Part shown: piece by piece, positions 49,295 to 60,715 of the stretch
Layout of the letters: each line of letters begins with the position of its first letter
Numbering within the stretch: the first letter of the stretch is position 1
Source: Rutstroemia sp. NJR-2017a BVV2
Lineage: Eukaryota > Ascomycota > Leotiomycetes > Helotiales > Rutstroemiaceae
DNA: 64,000 nucleotides
Direction: 5' to 3'
NCBI GenBank assembly: GCA_002946415.1
Contig: NJPS01000048.1
Span: forward strand, 1,488,001 to 1,552,000
The notes under the pieces: model-generated
Databases searched by the model: none
What the model saw: only the letters and a program-made list of their open reading frames with translations
Told to the model about the DNA's origin: nothing
Program-made: the position numbers and the translations under genes

Positions 49295-49956
49295 CAAGAA
49301 CTGCAGCGTCTGATCATGACAACTGGAGCTTGTCTTTAGCATCGACCAAATTCTATCTGCACACACAGATCATGGAGCGATCTGTCTGGCGACGTTGTTG
49401 ATCCAAAAATGGGGACTGAGAAATTTCACGCTAGACCAATTACGGGGATTTGCACGATGTCAATATGATTGGCCAGAATTATATCCTACGAAGCGGCTCG
49501 GACTCCTCACAGATCACAAACTCTCACTCCTCCTGAACGCTCTAAACCAAGTTTGGGGATGTGCACGATGCCTATGCTTGATTGGATTATCAACTTTTCC
49601 TATTGATAAGCATTGCAACGATCATTCAATTCCTTCGTTCCGATGTATAGTCGTCCTTACCATATACAGGCATTTGCACGAGGTCGGTGTGATTGCGAGT
49701 TCAGTACAGCCTCACCTAGCATGCGAAACTATGTAGTCAATCATGCTAGGAGTGGAACTACGGATGGCAGTGTAAATCCGAAGTCCAATATGGGATATGG
49801 GAATGGAAGACGTCGTGGATATAAAGACCTCGAATGCACCTCACATCTCATTCAGATCATCAAACATCGAAAACACTATCTATTCATCCCTCTGTTCATC
49901 TATTCATTCTACTCCTTCACCCTCAACTACAGCAAGTAAACTTGTGGACATCGACA
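49295..49956. other. Intergenic between regulator and hydrolase
   Basis: Promoter and leader region of the hydrolase. Three TGCACGA-containing sequences occur at about 49451, 49562 and 49675, spaced 111-113 bp. A 113-codon frame at 49395-49736 lacks family-like content. Confidence 0.4.
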
Positions 49957-51360
49957 ATGCAAGCCTTCGAAAACAGAGTACAGTCCGAAATATCGGCGGG
50001 CAAAATCCCCGGCTCTGTTGCAGTGGCCAAAAGCAGGACCGGTACGTTCTCGCAAACGTAATCTCCCGTTCAAAAGCCCAGAAGCTAACTACATCTCAGG
50101 ATCCTTCACCTACGCCAAGGCTCATGGACCACGTTCCGTTAAAGATGGTGAAACCTCCGAGCTATTGAAGACGGATGGGATATTCTTTCTTGCCTCCTGC
50201 ACCAAGCTTCTAACCGCCATTTCCGCACTCCAATGCGTCGAGCGCGGTCAATTTACCCTTGACGAGGATGTCACACGCTTGCTGCCCGAACTGAAGGATA
50301 TGGATATCCTGAAGGGGTTTGAAGCAGAAAGCGATAAGCCTATCCTAGTCAAGGCTACAAAGACTATTACGCTTCGGGAAGTTGTGCACCGTCACGTCTA
50401 GACTACATATCTAACGACAGATACAGGCAATTCTTAACCCATACCTCTGGTCTAGCGTACGATGTATTCACCCCCGAACTTACTCGCTGGAGAGCATCAC
50501 GGGGAGAGACAGCAAGTCTCGGCGCTGGTACTGTGCTTACCCGCAACAAAACCCCCTTAATGTTTGAGCCCGGCGAGAGTTGGATATACTCCAGTACGTC
50601 TTCTCCCCATCTACCCCCCCAAACTAAATAAAACTAACCCTTTCTCTCCAAAGCCGGTCTCGACTGGGCCGGTGTCATGGTCGAACGCGCCAACAACACG
50701 GACCTCGAAACCTACATGAAGAAGCACATATTCACACCCCTCGGCCACACCGACTTCGCCTTCTTCATCGAAGCTTACCCCGACCTGCACCGCCGCCTCG
50801 TGCCCATGGCCCTCCGCGCCGGCGGCGAACTGCCCGGCTTCGGCACCGCCGCCAACCCGGACGGCGCGCTCTCGGCCCTCCCCTCCCCATTCTGGCCCGA
50901 AGGACAAAGTGATTGCGCCGGCGGTGCAGGCGGGTATGCGTCGGCGCCCGCGTACCAAGCCGTATTACACAGTCTCGTGCTCAACGATGGCGCGCTGCTT
51001 ACTCCAACTATGAACGACGAATTGTTCCGGCCGCAGCTCAGCGACGCACAGATTGCGGTCGTGGCCGCGGCGATGCAGTTAGAGCCTGTCCGGGCTGTAC
51101 TGGCGCCGGGACTGCCGGCGGGGGTGAAGCTCGATTATGCGCTGGGCGGGATGATTAGTATGGAGGATGTGGAGGGCCAAAGGAGGAAGGGCGCGATGCA
51201 TTGGGGGGGGTTGCCGAATTTGGCTTGGTGGTGTGATAGGGAGGCTGGGGTGAGCGGTTTGTTTGCGCATCAGTTGATTCCGACGGGGGATAAGAGGTGT
51301 GCGGAGATGTTTAGGGAGTTTGAGCGGGCGGTTTATGAGAGTGTGGGGAAGGTGGAGTGA
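49957..51360 (+). CDS. Beta-lactamase-fold serine hydrolase/transesterase (class C-like)
   Basis: Exons read as 49957-50041, 50100-about 50380, 50427-50593 and 50654-51360, roughly 413 residues. The nucleophile motif SCTK is at 50195-50206, preceded by GIFFLA. LTHTSGLAYDVF, PGESWIY-ST-GLDWAGV and the third motif HWGG (about 51199) are also present, as in the PF00144 family (EstB/LovD-like esterases and transesterases). No signal peptide is seen, so it is probably cytosolic. The first and third introns splice cleanly, but the second (from about 50381 to 50426) leaves the frame off by one nucleotide with any ordinary GT donor. Exon 4 is much more GC-rich, especially 50,690-51,200, than the rest of the window. 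Substrate unknown; several fungal relatives work in secondary metabolism. Confidence 0.8.
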
Positions 51361-51423
51361 GGAGATGGAGTGATGGGTGGGTACACTGGGGGTTGTGAGA
51401 ATTCATTCATCAATCACTAAAGT
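51361..51423. terminator. Presumed 3' UTR of the hydrolase
   Basis: Sequence between the stop codon and the tandem duplication. No distinctive poly(A) signal is visible; assigned by position only. Confidence 0.2.
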
Positions 51424-51700
51424 GATGTTCTTAGGTATTATATTCTTCCATATGGGCAAACTATTGTTCCAAACGTACTGGGACTTTAACAAGGTCTTTG
51501 TAATCTCTTGTGCCGTTTTTGGAAATATATCCCAGAGACTGGACTTGTGTTATGTTCGTGAATATTATGTTCTTCAATTTGACAAACGATTGTTCCAAAT
51601 ATACTGGGACTTTAACAAGGTCTTCGTAATCTCTTCTACCATTCTTAGATACCATTCTTAGGAGTATATCCTAAAGACATGACTTGTGCTGTGTCATTGA
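51424..51700. repeat. Tandem duplication, about 126-139 bp unit, two copies
   Basis: The core ATTGTTCCAAA.GTACTGGG, then GACTTTAACAAGGTCTT and GTAATCTCTT, is repeated at 51457 and 51583. Both copies end with GACTTGTG.T.TGT. The second copy has a 13-bp internal duplication (ACCATTCTTAGAT repeated). It lies just downstream of the hydrolase stop. Read directly; no element type recognised. Confidence 0.85.
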
Positions 51701-52453
51701 AAGTTGAAGGGTGGCTAACGAATTGTCACAAACCCCGGTGTTACAACACATCACTATGCATACCTAATTCCTTTCCCTTTCTTGATCATATCGATATACT
51801 CGTTTCTAAGTGTATTTCTACTCTACCTACTAAATGATTTAAAGTATTTCTACACCTATATATCCATCCCCCCAACCCAAGTCACCCATATGTTGCCTTT
51901 GTTTTCCATCCATCCATCCATTCGCCGCATCCTCCATGAAAAAAAGAATCCCTCAGACACAGCCACTCGCCTTGGTATCATCAATCCATTCGTTCGTCCG
52001 TCCACTCTTCCTTCATCTAAACTATAACTTATGTCAACCTATCCATCTCTTTTCATCCCACCTACTCCATTCCACTCCACCCGTTCCTTCATAGATCATA
52101 TCCTTCAACAACAACAACAATAACAAACAGATAGAGCCCACCCTCCAAAATCGATCGCGTCCATGTCTTCTGCGACAGTCAAAAATGCCCAAACACCCAC
52201 ACCACGCTCACCAAAAACAACAAATGCTGTAATTCATAAATGCAGGCTCCTTCTCTTCATTCTTTTTCGCGTATATTCACGGACCTCGTTCGTTCACAGC
52301 CGCCTCTTTTCGGTATTTAATACCTCCCTCCTCCTCGACTTCAATTGCTCACTTCATTTTCGAATCTTTTGTTCATCATAAGAAATAGAAAAAATTGCCT
52401 TGCTATTCCTGTCCGAGAACTTATCTCCCCCTGCCCCCAAGATTCTTCGCACT
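51701..52453. other. 3' flank of the histidine kinase gene
   Basis: Convergent spacer holding the histidine-kinase 3' UTR. It is rich in CATCC and TCC runs (51,860-52,140). No gene is seen. Confidence 0.45.
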
Positions 52454-55400
52454 CTAAGCCTGCGGTATTGTCCTCGGCGATAATTCCTCCTCTGAAAAAC
52501 CTTCCACGATCTTCTCACTCCTTCGACTCGGGACTTTTTCCAGGCCTTCTCCCAACTGCATTCCACTATCTCTGGGCGTTGGCGTGGCAGAGTCATTCAA
52601 ATCGTCTACTCTCGGCTGACCCGGTCCCAAGTCTGGCATCATCAAGAGCTGCGAGTCGCCATGCGCGAAAATTTGCTGACTGAGTGGCGTGGGTGTAACT
52701 GTACGGGAGAGATTGAGCGGTGAGGGTGAAGCTTGTGCAGATGGTGATGGTGAACTTTCAGTGTCATGGAGAACGTCTCGCATGACTTGATTGGCTTCGG
52801 CTTTGATATTTGGCATGGCCATTGGTGTCTATACGCGCGTTGGTTAGTATTTGATATATACATCAAGGTTCCTGCCTAGGAACAACTTACCTGTTGTAGA
52901 TACTGATCCAACTTTTTCTTTAGGATACCGGATCGTACAGGCTTAGCCAAATAATCATTCATCCCAGAAGCCAAACATTTCTCTCTGTCACCTTGGATTG
53001 CAGACGCAGTCATCGCTATGACTAGAATGCCTCGCACGGCTTCAATAGGGTCCTTACGCAGAAGCTTGGTCGCTTCATACCCATCTAAGACGGGCATCTG
53101 AACATCCATGAGAATGATATGGTAGGGGGTGCCTTCGCGAGCTTTTTGTCGCAATCCTTCCACGGCTGCTAATCCATTATCATAAGCGTCCACATGCTTG
53201 AAACCCAACTTGTCCATGAACTGAATAGCAATTTTCTGGTTGATAGGGTTGTCCTCGGCGATACATATTCGTAGTTGTTCCCGTGGTACGTCTGAGAAAC
53301 TGATAAACTCGGTCACCGGCTCTTCACCAGGAGGTTCGGGTAATTTAGGCACAATCTCACGCCGGAGGTCAGTTTCACTGTCTCCAGCAGATACCTCTGG
53401 ATTTGCTTTATTGAAAGTCACCGAAAACCACACAGTCGTTCCTTGGTTCTCAACACTCTCGAGTTCTATCTGGCCACCCATCATCGATTCGATAAGAGAC
53501 TTGCAGATGCTAAGGCCAAGACCAGAGCCACCATAACGACGAGCTGTGGAGTTGTCGGCTTGCGAGAAAGGCTTGAATAGCTTTAAGAGCTGTTGTCGCG
53601 GAATACCAATCCCAGTGTCCTTAACCCAGAATGTTAATTTGACAGAGTCATTAGTTTCCCAATCAGTCCTGGCACCGACTGTAATTGATCCATTCTCGGT
53701 GAACTTCAGACTGTTTCCGATAAGATTGCCTAACACTTGATGGAGTCTTACAGGATCGCCATAAATCAGGGATTGTGGAAGATTGATGTCCTGAATAATA
53801 GACACATTCCTGGAGCTCTTCTTATCCCTGTTGCTGTATGATACGGATCGTACAACTTCCCGTATCATTTCATCAGCGTTGAATGCCACAATGAATAGCT
53901 TCATCTTGTCAGCTTCCATCTTGGAGAAATCTAGGATGTCATTAATGACTGTCAGCAGCAGATCCGCTGACACACGAATAGACTCAGCCATCTCCGCCTG
54001 TTCTCTGCGAAGCTCGCTATCTCGAAGAAGTTCCGAGTTACCAATGACACCATTGAGCGGTGTTCGTAGCTCATGCGACACATTTGCCAGAAATATTGAC
54101 TTCGCCTTTGCAGCTTCTTCGGCCAACTCCACGTTCCGAAGTGCTTCGGCCTTGGCTGCGTTAGCTTTGGTCTCGGCATCCAATGCCTTGGCTAATGCTT
54201 TCCTCTGAACATCAACCATAGAGTTGTTAAAAGCGGAAACTTTCTCCACTTCTTTCATCGTCAATGCATTGGAGTAACTGATGCCTATCTGGTTGACCAG
54301 CAATTGTAACACAGTGAGATTTCTGTCCGTGAAAGCATTTGGCTGACCTTCAAGGTAAAGAACACCTAGCAGAGGCTTGCTGCCGTGGCAGATAGGAAGA
54401 GCAATGACTGATTTGCCGAGAGGATTAAGAGCGGACCAGGAAGGATTGACATTGCTGAACCTCTCATCATTGATTAGGTCGGGAACGAACACAGTCTCAC
54501 GGAAGCGTGTGCAGTAGAGAATGACACCCTCTGCGACTAGCGCAGTCTCAGCCAGAGGTATCCCAGGTATGTGAGCCACAGCACCCTTCTCAGGATCGCC
54601 ACTAGCAGCGATACTCCAACCAATAGGATCATCTTCCTCGACGACGATCGCAGCTAATGAGGCTAGACCACCACAATTTTGTAAGATAATTTCGCACATT
54701 GTTTTGAGCAGTTGATCAACCTGTAGTACACTAGAGATCACTTGGGAGCTTTCCAAGATGGACGTTAAATCAAGCATATCTAGAGCCGGAATCCCAGAAC
54801 CCGCGTTCGGTCTGGCAGAACCTCCTTGCCAGGCGCCAATTCTGTCGCCTTTGGTTCCACTAACGACATCACGAGTTTGTTGTCGGACGTTATTCTCGTC
54901 TCCGTCCAGAGTCTGGTATTGCACAGGTGCAGAGTCGCCTGCAAAGTCCGTCTGTGTTCCCATTTCCGACATTCTCATGTTGCGAGTAGGCCCCTGTAGA
55001 AGTAGACTATGTTCCAGCTCAATATGTCGAGCGACACCACCAGCTCCGAATTGTCGATAAAGCATTATTGCTTCTCTTAGCGATGCTTTCGCCGGTCTTC
55101 GAGATCCAGCACGCAAAAAGAATCCGGCAAGAAGAAAGTTTCCTAGGGCTTCCTCAAAAACGAAATCGTGTGCCGCAGCGTGGTCTAGAGCCTCTTCGTA
55201 GTGCTTCAACGCAGCCCCATGGTCATTATTCATTTCCGCAACCTGAGCTTCGAGGAGCTTCGACCAAGACAGATAATTGACGTTGGACACGATTTGCCAG
55301 TCCTCGATTTTCCGCTTGAAGTACGAGACTTGTTTCTTAACTATGTTGATCTCTTCGCTGAGGTCCGAGTCCCCATTTCCATCAAGGTTTTTTATAACGG

Positions 55401-58400
55401 ATCGAACCGGATCTTGAAGCTTATTCCATAATGCCGCTGCTAGAGAAAGTCCCTGGAAAAACATGACGAATCGCGTATTTCGTGCCGACCATAAAATGTC
55501 AACTTGTTCCAAGAAGTCATGCCCGATCTCGAGAGCTGCATCGTAATGGCCGTACAGAAACAGTGGCGCAATTTGGAATCCTTCATAAAGCATGATAGAT
55601 CGAGCACTACTGGCCGACGAGTTTTTCAGCCACGACTTATACAACTCGGAGTCATGAGAGTCGTCGTTGAGGATATCACTTGCTACATCCGTCTTGGTTT
55701 TGCCCTGTAATGCTCTGCAAACTTGTCGAAGAGCGATCAAAACGGTTCCACCCCTCGTGTCTAAATGCCAGTTAGGAACCTCTTCACAGCCGTAGGTACA
55801 AAACGATTCCAAGTCAGCCAGGTTGTCCGAAGCGAAGAATTTTAACGTGGCAGCAAAACCGAAATTCATGATGGTTGATATTCTGTCGCCAGCTTGGATA
55901 GTATACTCCAATGCGCCTTCTAATTGCCCCACGGAATTCAAGAGAGGCATGTGGATGTGTCCAACAAAGAGCGCATAGAGGGTCCCACCTCTCCCCATTG
56001 TGTAATTGTCCTTCCACCTATCCATCAATGAGAGGGAAAGATTGCCCATATCATGCGCAAATGTAATCATGGTGAACCTAGTAATTGATATTGATGCTAG
56101 ATGGAGGAAAGCCATGCCAGCCTGTGGGAAGCTTCCCCGATCCAGGTGCGTTTGGACCATGACGAGGGTCATTTGGTAGAATGTTAAGGCATCAGACCAG
56201 AAAGCAGCGCTGATAGTCTCGACCAAAACAGCACCAACAGCAGCAAGATTCGAGTCCTTGATCATTGGCTTCTCAGTCACCTCACCTGGGTCCAACGATT
56301 GAATCTTTAAAGATAGTCGTTCGAATTCTGCATCACATTTTTCGAAACTAGGTTCCTCATCCACCTCAATATCCAGAGCCGTCAAGCACTGCTTCAATGC
56401 CATAAACGCGCCAGCAGAATCGCCTTCTTGCGAGAAGGCTCGACTTTGGAGTACCCAGGCAGGGGATTTATCGACTGCTGTTTTGGCATAGTCAAATATC
56501 GTCGCCAGTAAACGCTGAGTTTCTTGATATTGGCCCATGTACAAGTAGCATTCGGCTGCTCTCGTATACAGTTGAAGAGTCTCATCGTAATAGCAATCTG
56601 GCTGGCCCTCATTCCAGGGACTGTCCTGTAACAACTTGAAGCACACTGCATAAAATTTGGCTGCCGTAGGTCTGGCACCGCTTTCCGCCGCAGACTGAGC
56701 ACACTCTAATAGTAGTTTCCGGAAAGAATACCTATGGGTGACGCGTTGATTAATGATATCGGCGGATTCGCATATGTGTGCGGCTGCAAGGTCGCGAGAA
56801 CGCCCGTCGGCGCCGTAAAACTTCATGAGTGTTTGTGCGATCATAAAGTGCATTTTTGGTCCATTGCACTCCCTCAATGCTGAAGCTGCCTGGACATATC
56901 GATCATGCGCGAAACGAAAGCGATTGTCGTCCTGAGTAGCAACGATAACATAAGCTTGAATGGCCGCCTGAAGTCCTCCGATCGCATCCTGTTGGGAGTA
57001 CGATAGAATAGACCCGGCATCGCCAGCTAAATTCTCATCATCGTAGTCGAATTCACCACTCATTAGTCTCTGTACCAAATCGAAAGAGAATGAGGTGCCA
57101 ATGAGTGAAGCCCAGGCTAAAATGGACCGGGACGCTGGAGGTAATTCATTCAGTCGACTGGTTACAAACTCAGTATTTAAGACGTCGTTGTAGCTTTTTG
57201 TTTCGAATTGCCTGAATATCCTGTCGAGGTCATAATTCCATATGTTCTCCTTATAGTCGTACCATATGCACTGCTTTCTATGACAGCTATCCAGCATTTC
57301 TCTCATGTAAAACGGATTACCAGCAGTTTTTGACTGGATAACTGCTGCCAAGGGAATGATGTCTGCAACAGGGCGCGACAGAGCTGCTGAAATGTACTGC
57401 ATTATGTCATCTTCGCACAATGGCTTGAGTACGATCCGAGTTAGGCCAATGCCGGAAGTTTTAATGTATCCTAAATGTCATCAGCATTTTGATCCTTAAA
57501 AGGCTTAGGGCGTGCAAACTGATACCCTCTGTGCCTGGAGGTTCTAGTATCCCTTTGACAGTTTCTGATAGTATCTCGTCTGGACGATATGTGACGATGA
57601 TAACCATTTTCATTCGAGCCGCTATGATCTGCGTTATCAGATCTAAAGATTCTTCATCTGCAAACTGCAGGTCATCCAGACAGAAGCATATAAATTTATG
57701 ATGTGTGAAGACCCGGAGAACATCGAGAAACGTGTTCATCAATCTAACTGATCTTGTGGAAGACCCTGCTCGTAAAAAGTCTTGCGAGCTTTGAGAGCCT
57801 AAAGAAATACTATACGTGCTCGATGGCGACGAATCGCGTCGCTGCTCCGCTCTCAAGCTTTTGTTATAATTTTGATTTAATGAACTTGCTGGATTGGATC
57901 TGCCAAGGAGGAATTCGGGTAGTTCCAAAACCTTATGCAGTAACGGCCAAGCAGGCTTAACATATTGCTTCAAATTTTGATGGAAAGGGGTCTCAGTGTT
58001 GCTTTCGGAGAACACTTGCTTGAACAAACTTGACAAAAGTTTCAGCACAGGGCCAAACGGTATCTTTTTCGCATGGTCGAATTTCGAGCCTACTCGCGTT
58101 AGTACCTAAGGACTCCGATGCAATTAATAGAACTTACTGGCAAAGTATCCCCTACGCCGTGCTTCGAGGTGCACCGATTGGACCAGACAACTTTTCCCCA
58201 GTCCAGCAGCACCAGATATGCTAATGACCTCGCATCTTCCCTTTCGCTTGAATTTGTTGGTATTACGGTGTTGTGTCAGGCTCCCAACTCCGTCTGAGCT
58301 CGATTTTGTTGTAACGTCTCCATTTAAGCTATCGATGAAACTTCTGCTATCAAACGATACAGAGTTTGTACTGTCCCATGGTTTCAAAACAGAACCCGAT

Positions 58401-60217
58401 CCTTTAGAGCCATCAGTACTGTCTGCAGAATTGTGTTGTGAGTTCGTAGTAGACCGCAAGTGACTCGAATTACTACGGTAACTGTTGATCCTGGGAACAA
58501 CAATGTTGGTGGTAAGGGAATTAGACCGGCCTTCAGCAGAACTGGTGTTATCGCTTGAAACATCTGCCGCAGCCATAGCAGCATCGAAGCTCTCAAGACG
58601 TCCTTCGGACAGGCTGGAACCAGAAGACAAGCTAGACATGGGGTCCTGTTTCTGGGACATAAGATGGCGTCGTGAGACCTTGTCAATGATTTTAACTACC
58701 TCGTCGTGTTCCTCCGACCTGCCGATCATGACCGAAGGAAGAATAAAGAATGAGGAAATATCTTTTGTAGCTATAGGCCAATTTTTTAGAGCCGCTGATT
58801 CGCCTGCTCCTAAAAGTCTTCGTACTTCGGAAAGGTCGTAGCGCAAGCCACTCGCGCTGTGGTAGCGTTCTTCTATATTTTTAGCCGTCATCTTCTGTAT
58901 GATTTTGCTAATCACATCAGGAATATCCATCCGTATACTCGACACTGATGGTAACCGTCGTCCCAGAACTCCTTGAATGATCTCCATAGGCGTCTCTCCA
59001 TGGAAGGCAGGTTGCTGTGTGAGCATCGTCCAGAAAATGATTCCAAGGGAGTATATGTCGGTCCTGCTATCGGGCTCGGCAGGCATACGGCCAGTTTGTT
59101 CTGGTGCCATGTAGGTTAACTTGGTCTTCGCTCCCAGCTCTTTCGTCAAGCTAGACCAGCCTGTGCTTGACAGACCATGCTCGAACGTTCGTAGACCTGA
59201 TCCAAAGTTGATCAACCTAGTTATACAATTAGTAAGTGACACCAGGGCAATGTATGCGCGCAGCGATGTGTGTAATATGCAGATACGTGAATCGCTTTCA
59301 TGTAAACCGTCCGAAAAGATTCAAAGGTTCTTTTACACAATTCTGATCCCAGGAGATGCTTACTTTACTTTCCCCGAGTCTGCGTTCATATGGAATGCAT
59401 CTCCTCTAATCTCACCGTGGACAATCCGCTGGCCATGATGGAGGATCTCAAGACATTCCGTAGCCCCAACTGCGAAATCCAGGAACGTCTGGAGCGGCAT
59501 GACCTCTCGGGGCGAGAAGGACTCATCTCTGAACGCTTCATGTTTGTCGCCGACCCTCCTCCCTTTGTACCAGGCTGGACCGTAATCGATGACGCGTGGT
59601 AGATAGTTGGCTCCAGGATGTTCGAAGATGCATACCACCAGCGGTCCCTTATCTCCCTGCTGTGTCTGGAGTCGTACCAGATCAATCGGTCGTATGATGT
59701 GGTTCCCATCCGGATCCATGGACCGGATAACATTTTGGCATATATGGAACGCCCTTTCCTCCCTCAGCGCATGGGATGAGATGCGCGCAATGACCCGAAC
59801 GCCGAGTCCGCGGCCCAAAGCACCATCGTGAGATAACCCCGAGTCGCTGCCACAGTCGCTGTCTGTTGTGCCCGACCTACTCGTACTTCGTGTACCGGGC
59901 CTGGAAGAGTTTCGCTCGGAACGGGAGATCGAATGGCCCTGTGGCGCGGCTGTATTCTTCGTTCCATCGACCTGCCTATACGGGGAGAATGTCCATCAGC
60001 ATCGCGAACCTTTCCCGGCGTCCTAGGGGAGGAGGGCGGCGGCCCCATTCGTGCCCCGCACTTACCAATTATCGTAGCTCGAGTGAAATGGCTCCTTATA
60101 CTCGTCCCATGTGTATCCTGCAATCTGAGAAAGCCGCTCGAAGATCCTTGGCGGCGGATCTAAACTGCCGCCAAAATTCATTTCGTCCCCGCCTACGCCA
60201 GGGACAGATCCGTCCAT
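52454..60217 (-). CDS. Hybrid histidine kinase, group X type (degenerate kinase-AAA-GAF-HisKA-HATPase-REC)
   Basis: Six exons on the minus strand: 60217-60066, 59975-59364, 59216-58138, 58089-57526, 57470-52891 and 52828-52454; 2453 residues with consistent phases. Order: a Ser/Thr kinase-like domain (about 80-370), P-loop ATPase with GAAGLGKS (Lys596), a long helical repeat region (about 800-1600), GAF (about 1720-1870), HisKA with phospho-acceptor His1935 in LANVSHELRTPLNG, HATPase (NLIGNSLKFTENG, DTGIGIP, GGSGLGLS; about 2040-2165), receiver with Asp2258 in ILMDVQMPVLDGYEA and the Lys in YLAKPV. This matches fungal group X kinases related to S. pombe Mak2/Mak3 and C. albicans Chk1, which signal peroxide and other stress through a phosphotransfer protein. 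The kinase-like domain lacks catalytic residues: HGEIRGDAF replaces HRDLKxxN and NFG replaces DFG. A coding-like frame lies just upstream, out of phase. Confidence 0.93.
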
Positions 60218-60233
60218 GATGTACTTCGGGATC

Positions 60234-60434
60234 CTAAGTCATCTCCTCGATAGCCGCATCCGTCTCTGCAATCTGATAAGCTGGGCTGGCTGTCGCATAA
60301 GGGTCCTCGAGGTTTTGTCCTGGTGTGCTGGACACGTCTGAATCTTGAAAATTGGTGCGATCGAGTAATGGATCGGCGAAGCATGGGTGGAGTGTTGATG
60401 AGTCCCAATCTAGATTAGTGTGGGGCGACGTCAT
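60234..60434 (-). other. 66-codon ORF just upstream of the histidine kinase, possible uORF or lost N-terminus
   Basis: ATG at 60434, TAG at 60234-60236, 16 bp before the kinase ATG and in another frame. The translation (MTSPHTNLDWDSSTL... ending AYQIAETDAAIEEMT) is acidic, Ser/Thr-rich and coding-like. It is either a translated upstream ORF or an N-terminal extension separated by a frameshift. No splice pair joining it to the kinase frame is visible. Confidence 0.4.
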
Positions 60435-60644
60435 GCTAAATATTGCCGACAGGCCTGGCGAGCCACCGGAGCCTGCGCGAATCTGGTTTTGCGACCTTTT
60501 GTGTCTTAGTAATGCAGCCGAGCCGAAGCAGAAGCGCGAGTAAGAGGCTTGCGAATCGTGAAAAGCGTCAATTGTGGCTGGTAACAGGTAATACAAAACC
60601 GTTTGGGATGGCTTTGCTGAGACCCTGCATTAGTTGTACCGTGC

Positions 60645-60659
60645 GTGTACTTCGTACAC
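60645..60659. promoter_or_regulatory. 15-bp inverted repeat, copy 1
   Basis: GTGTACTTCGTACAC: two 6-bp arms around a 3-bp spacer, about 430 bp upstream of the histidine-kinase ATG. An identical copy lies 56 bp away. Candidate dimer-binding site. Confidence 0.4.
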
Positions 60660-60700
60660 ACGGGCTGTGTTGTCGTCGCTATCAGATGCGAAGTATCTTT

Positions 60701-60715
60701 GTGTACTTCGTACAC
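60701..60715. promoter_or_regulatory. 15-bp inverted repeat, copy 2
   Basis: Identical to the copy at 60645. It is embedded in a slightly longer match (GTGTACTTCGTACACG/A context differs after the arm), so this is a paired site rather than a long duplication. Confidence 0.4.

Noticed and set aside
49834..50061. Extended N-terminus for the hydrolase
   Set aside because: The domain-like sequence begins at ATG 49957. The added part is low in protein character and reads as leader.
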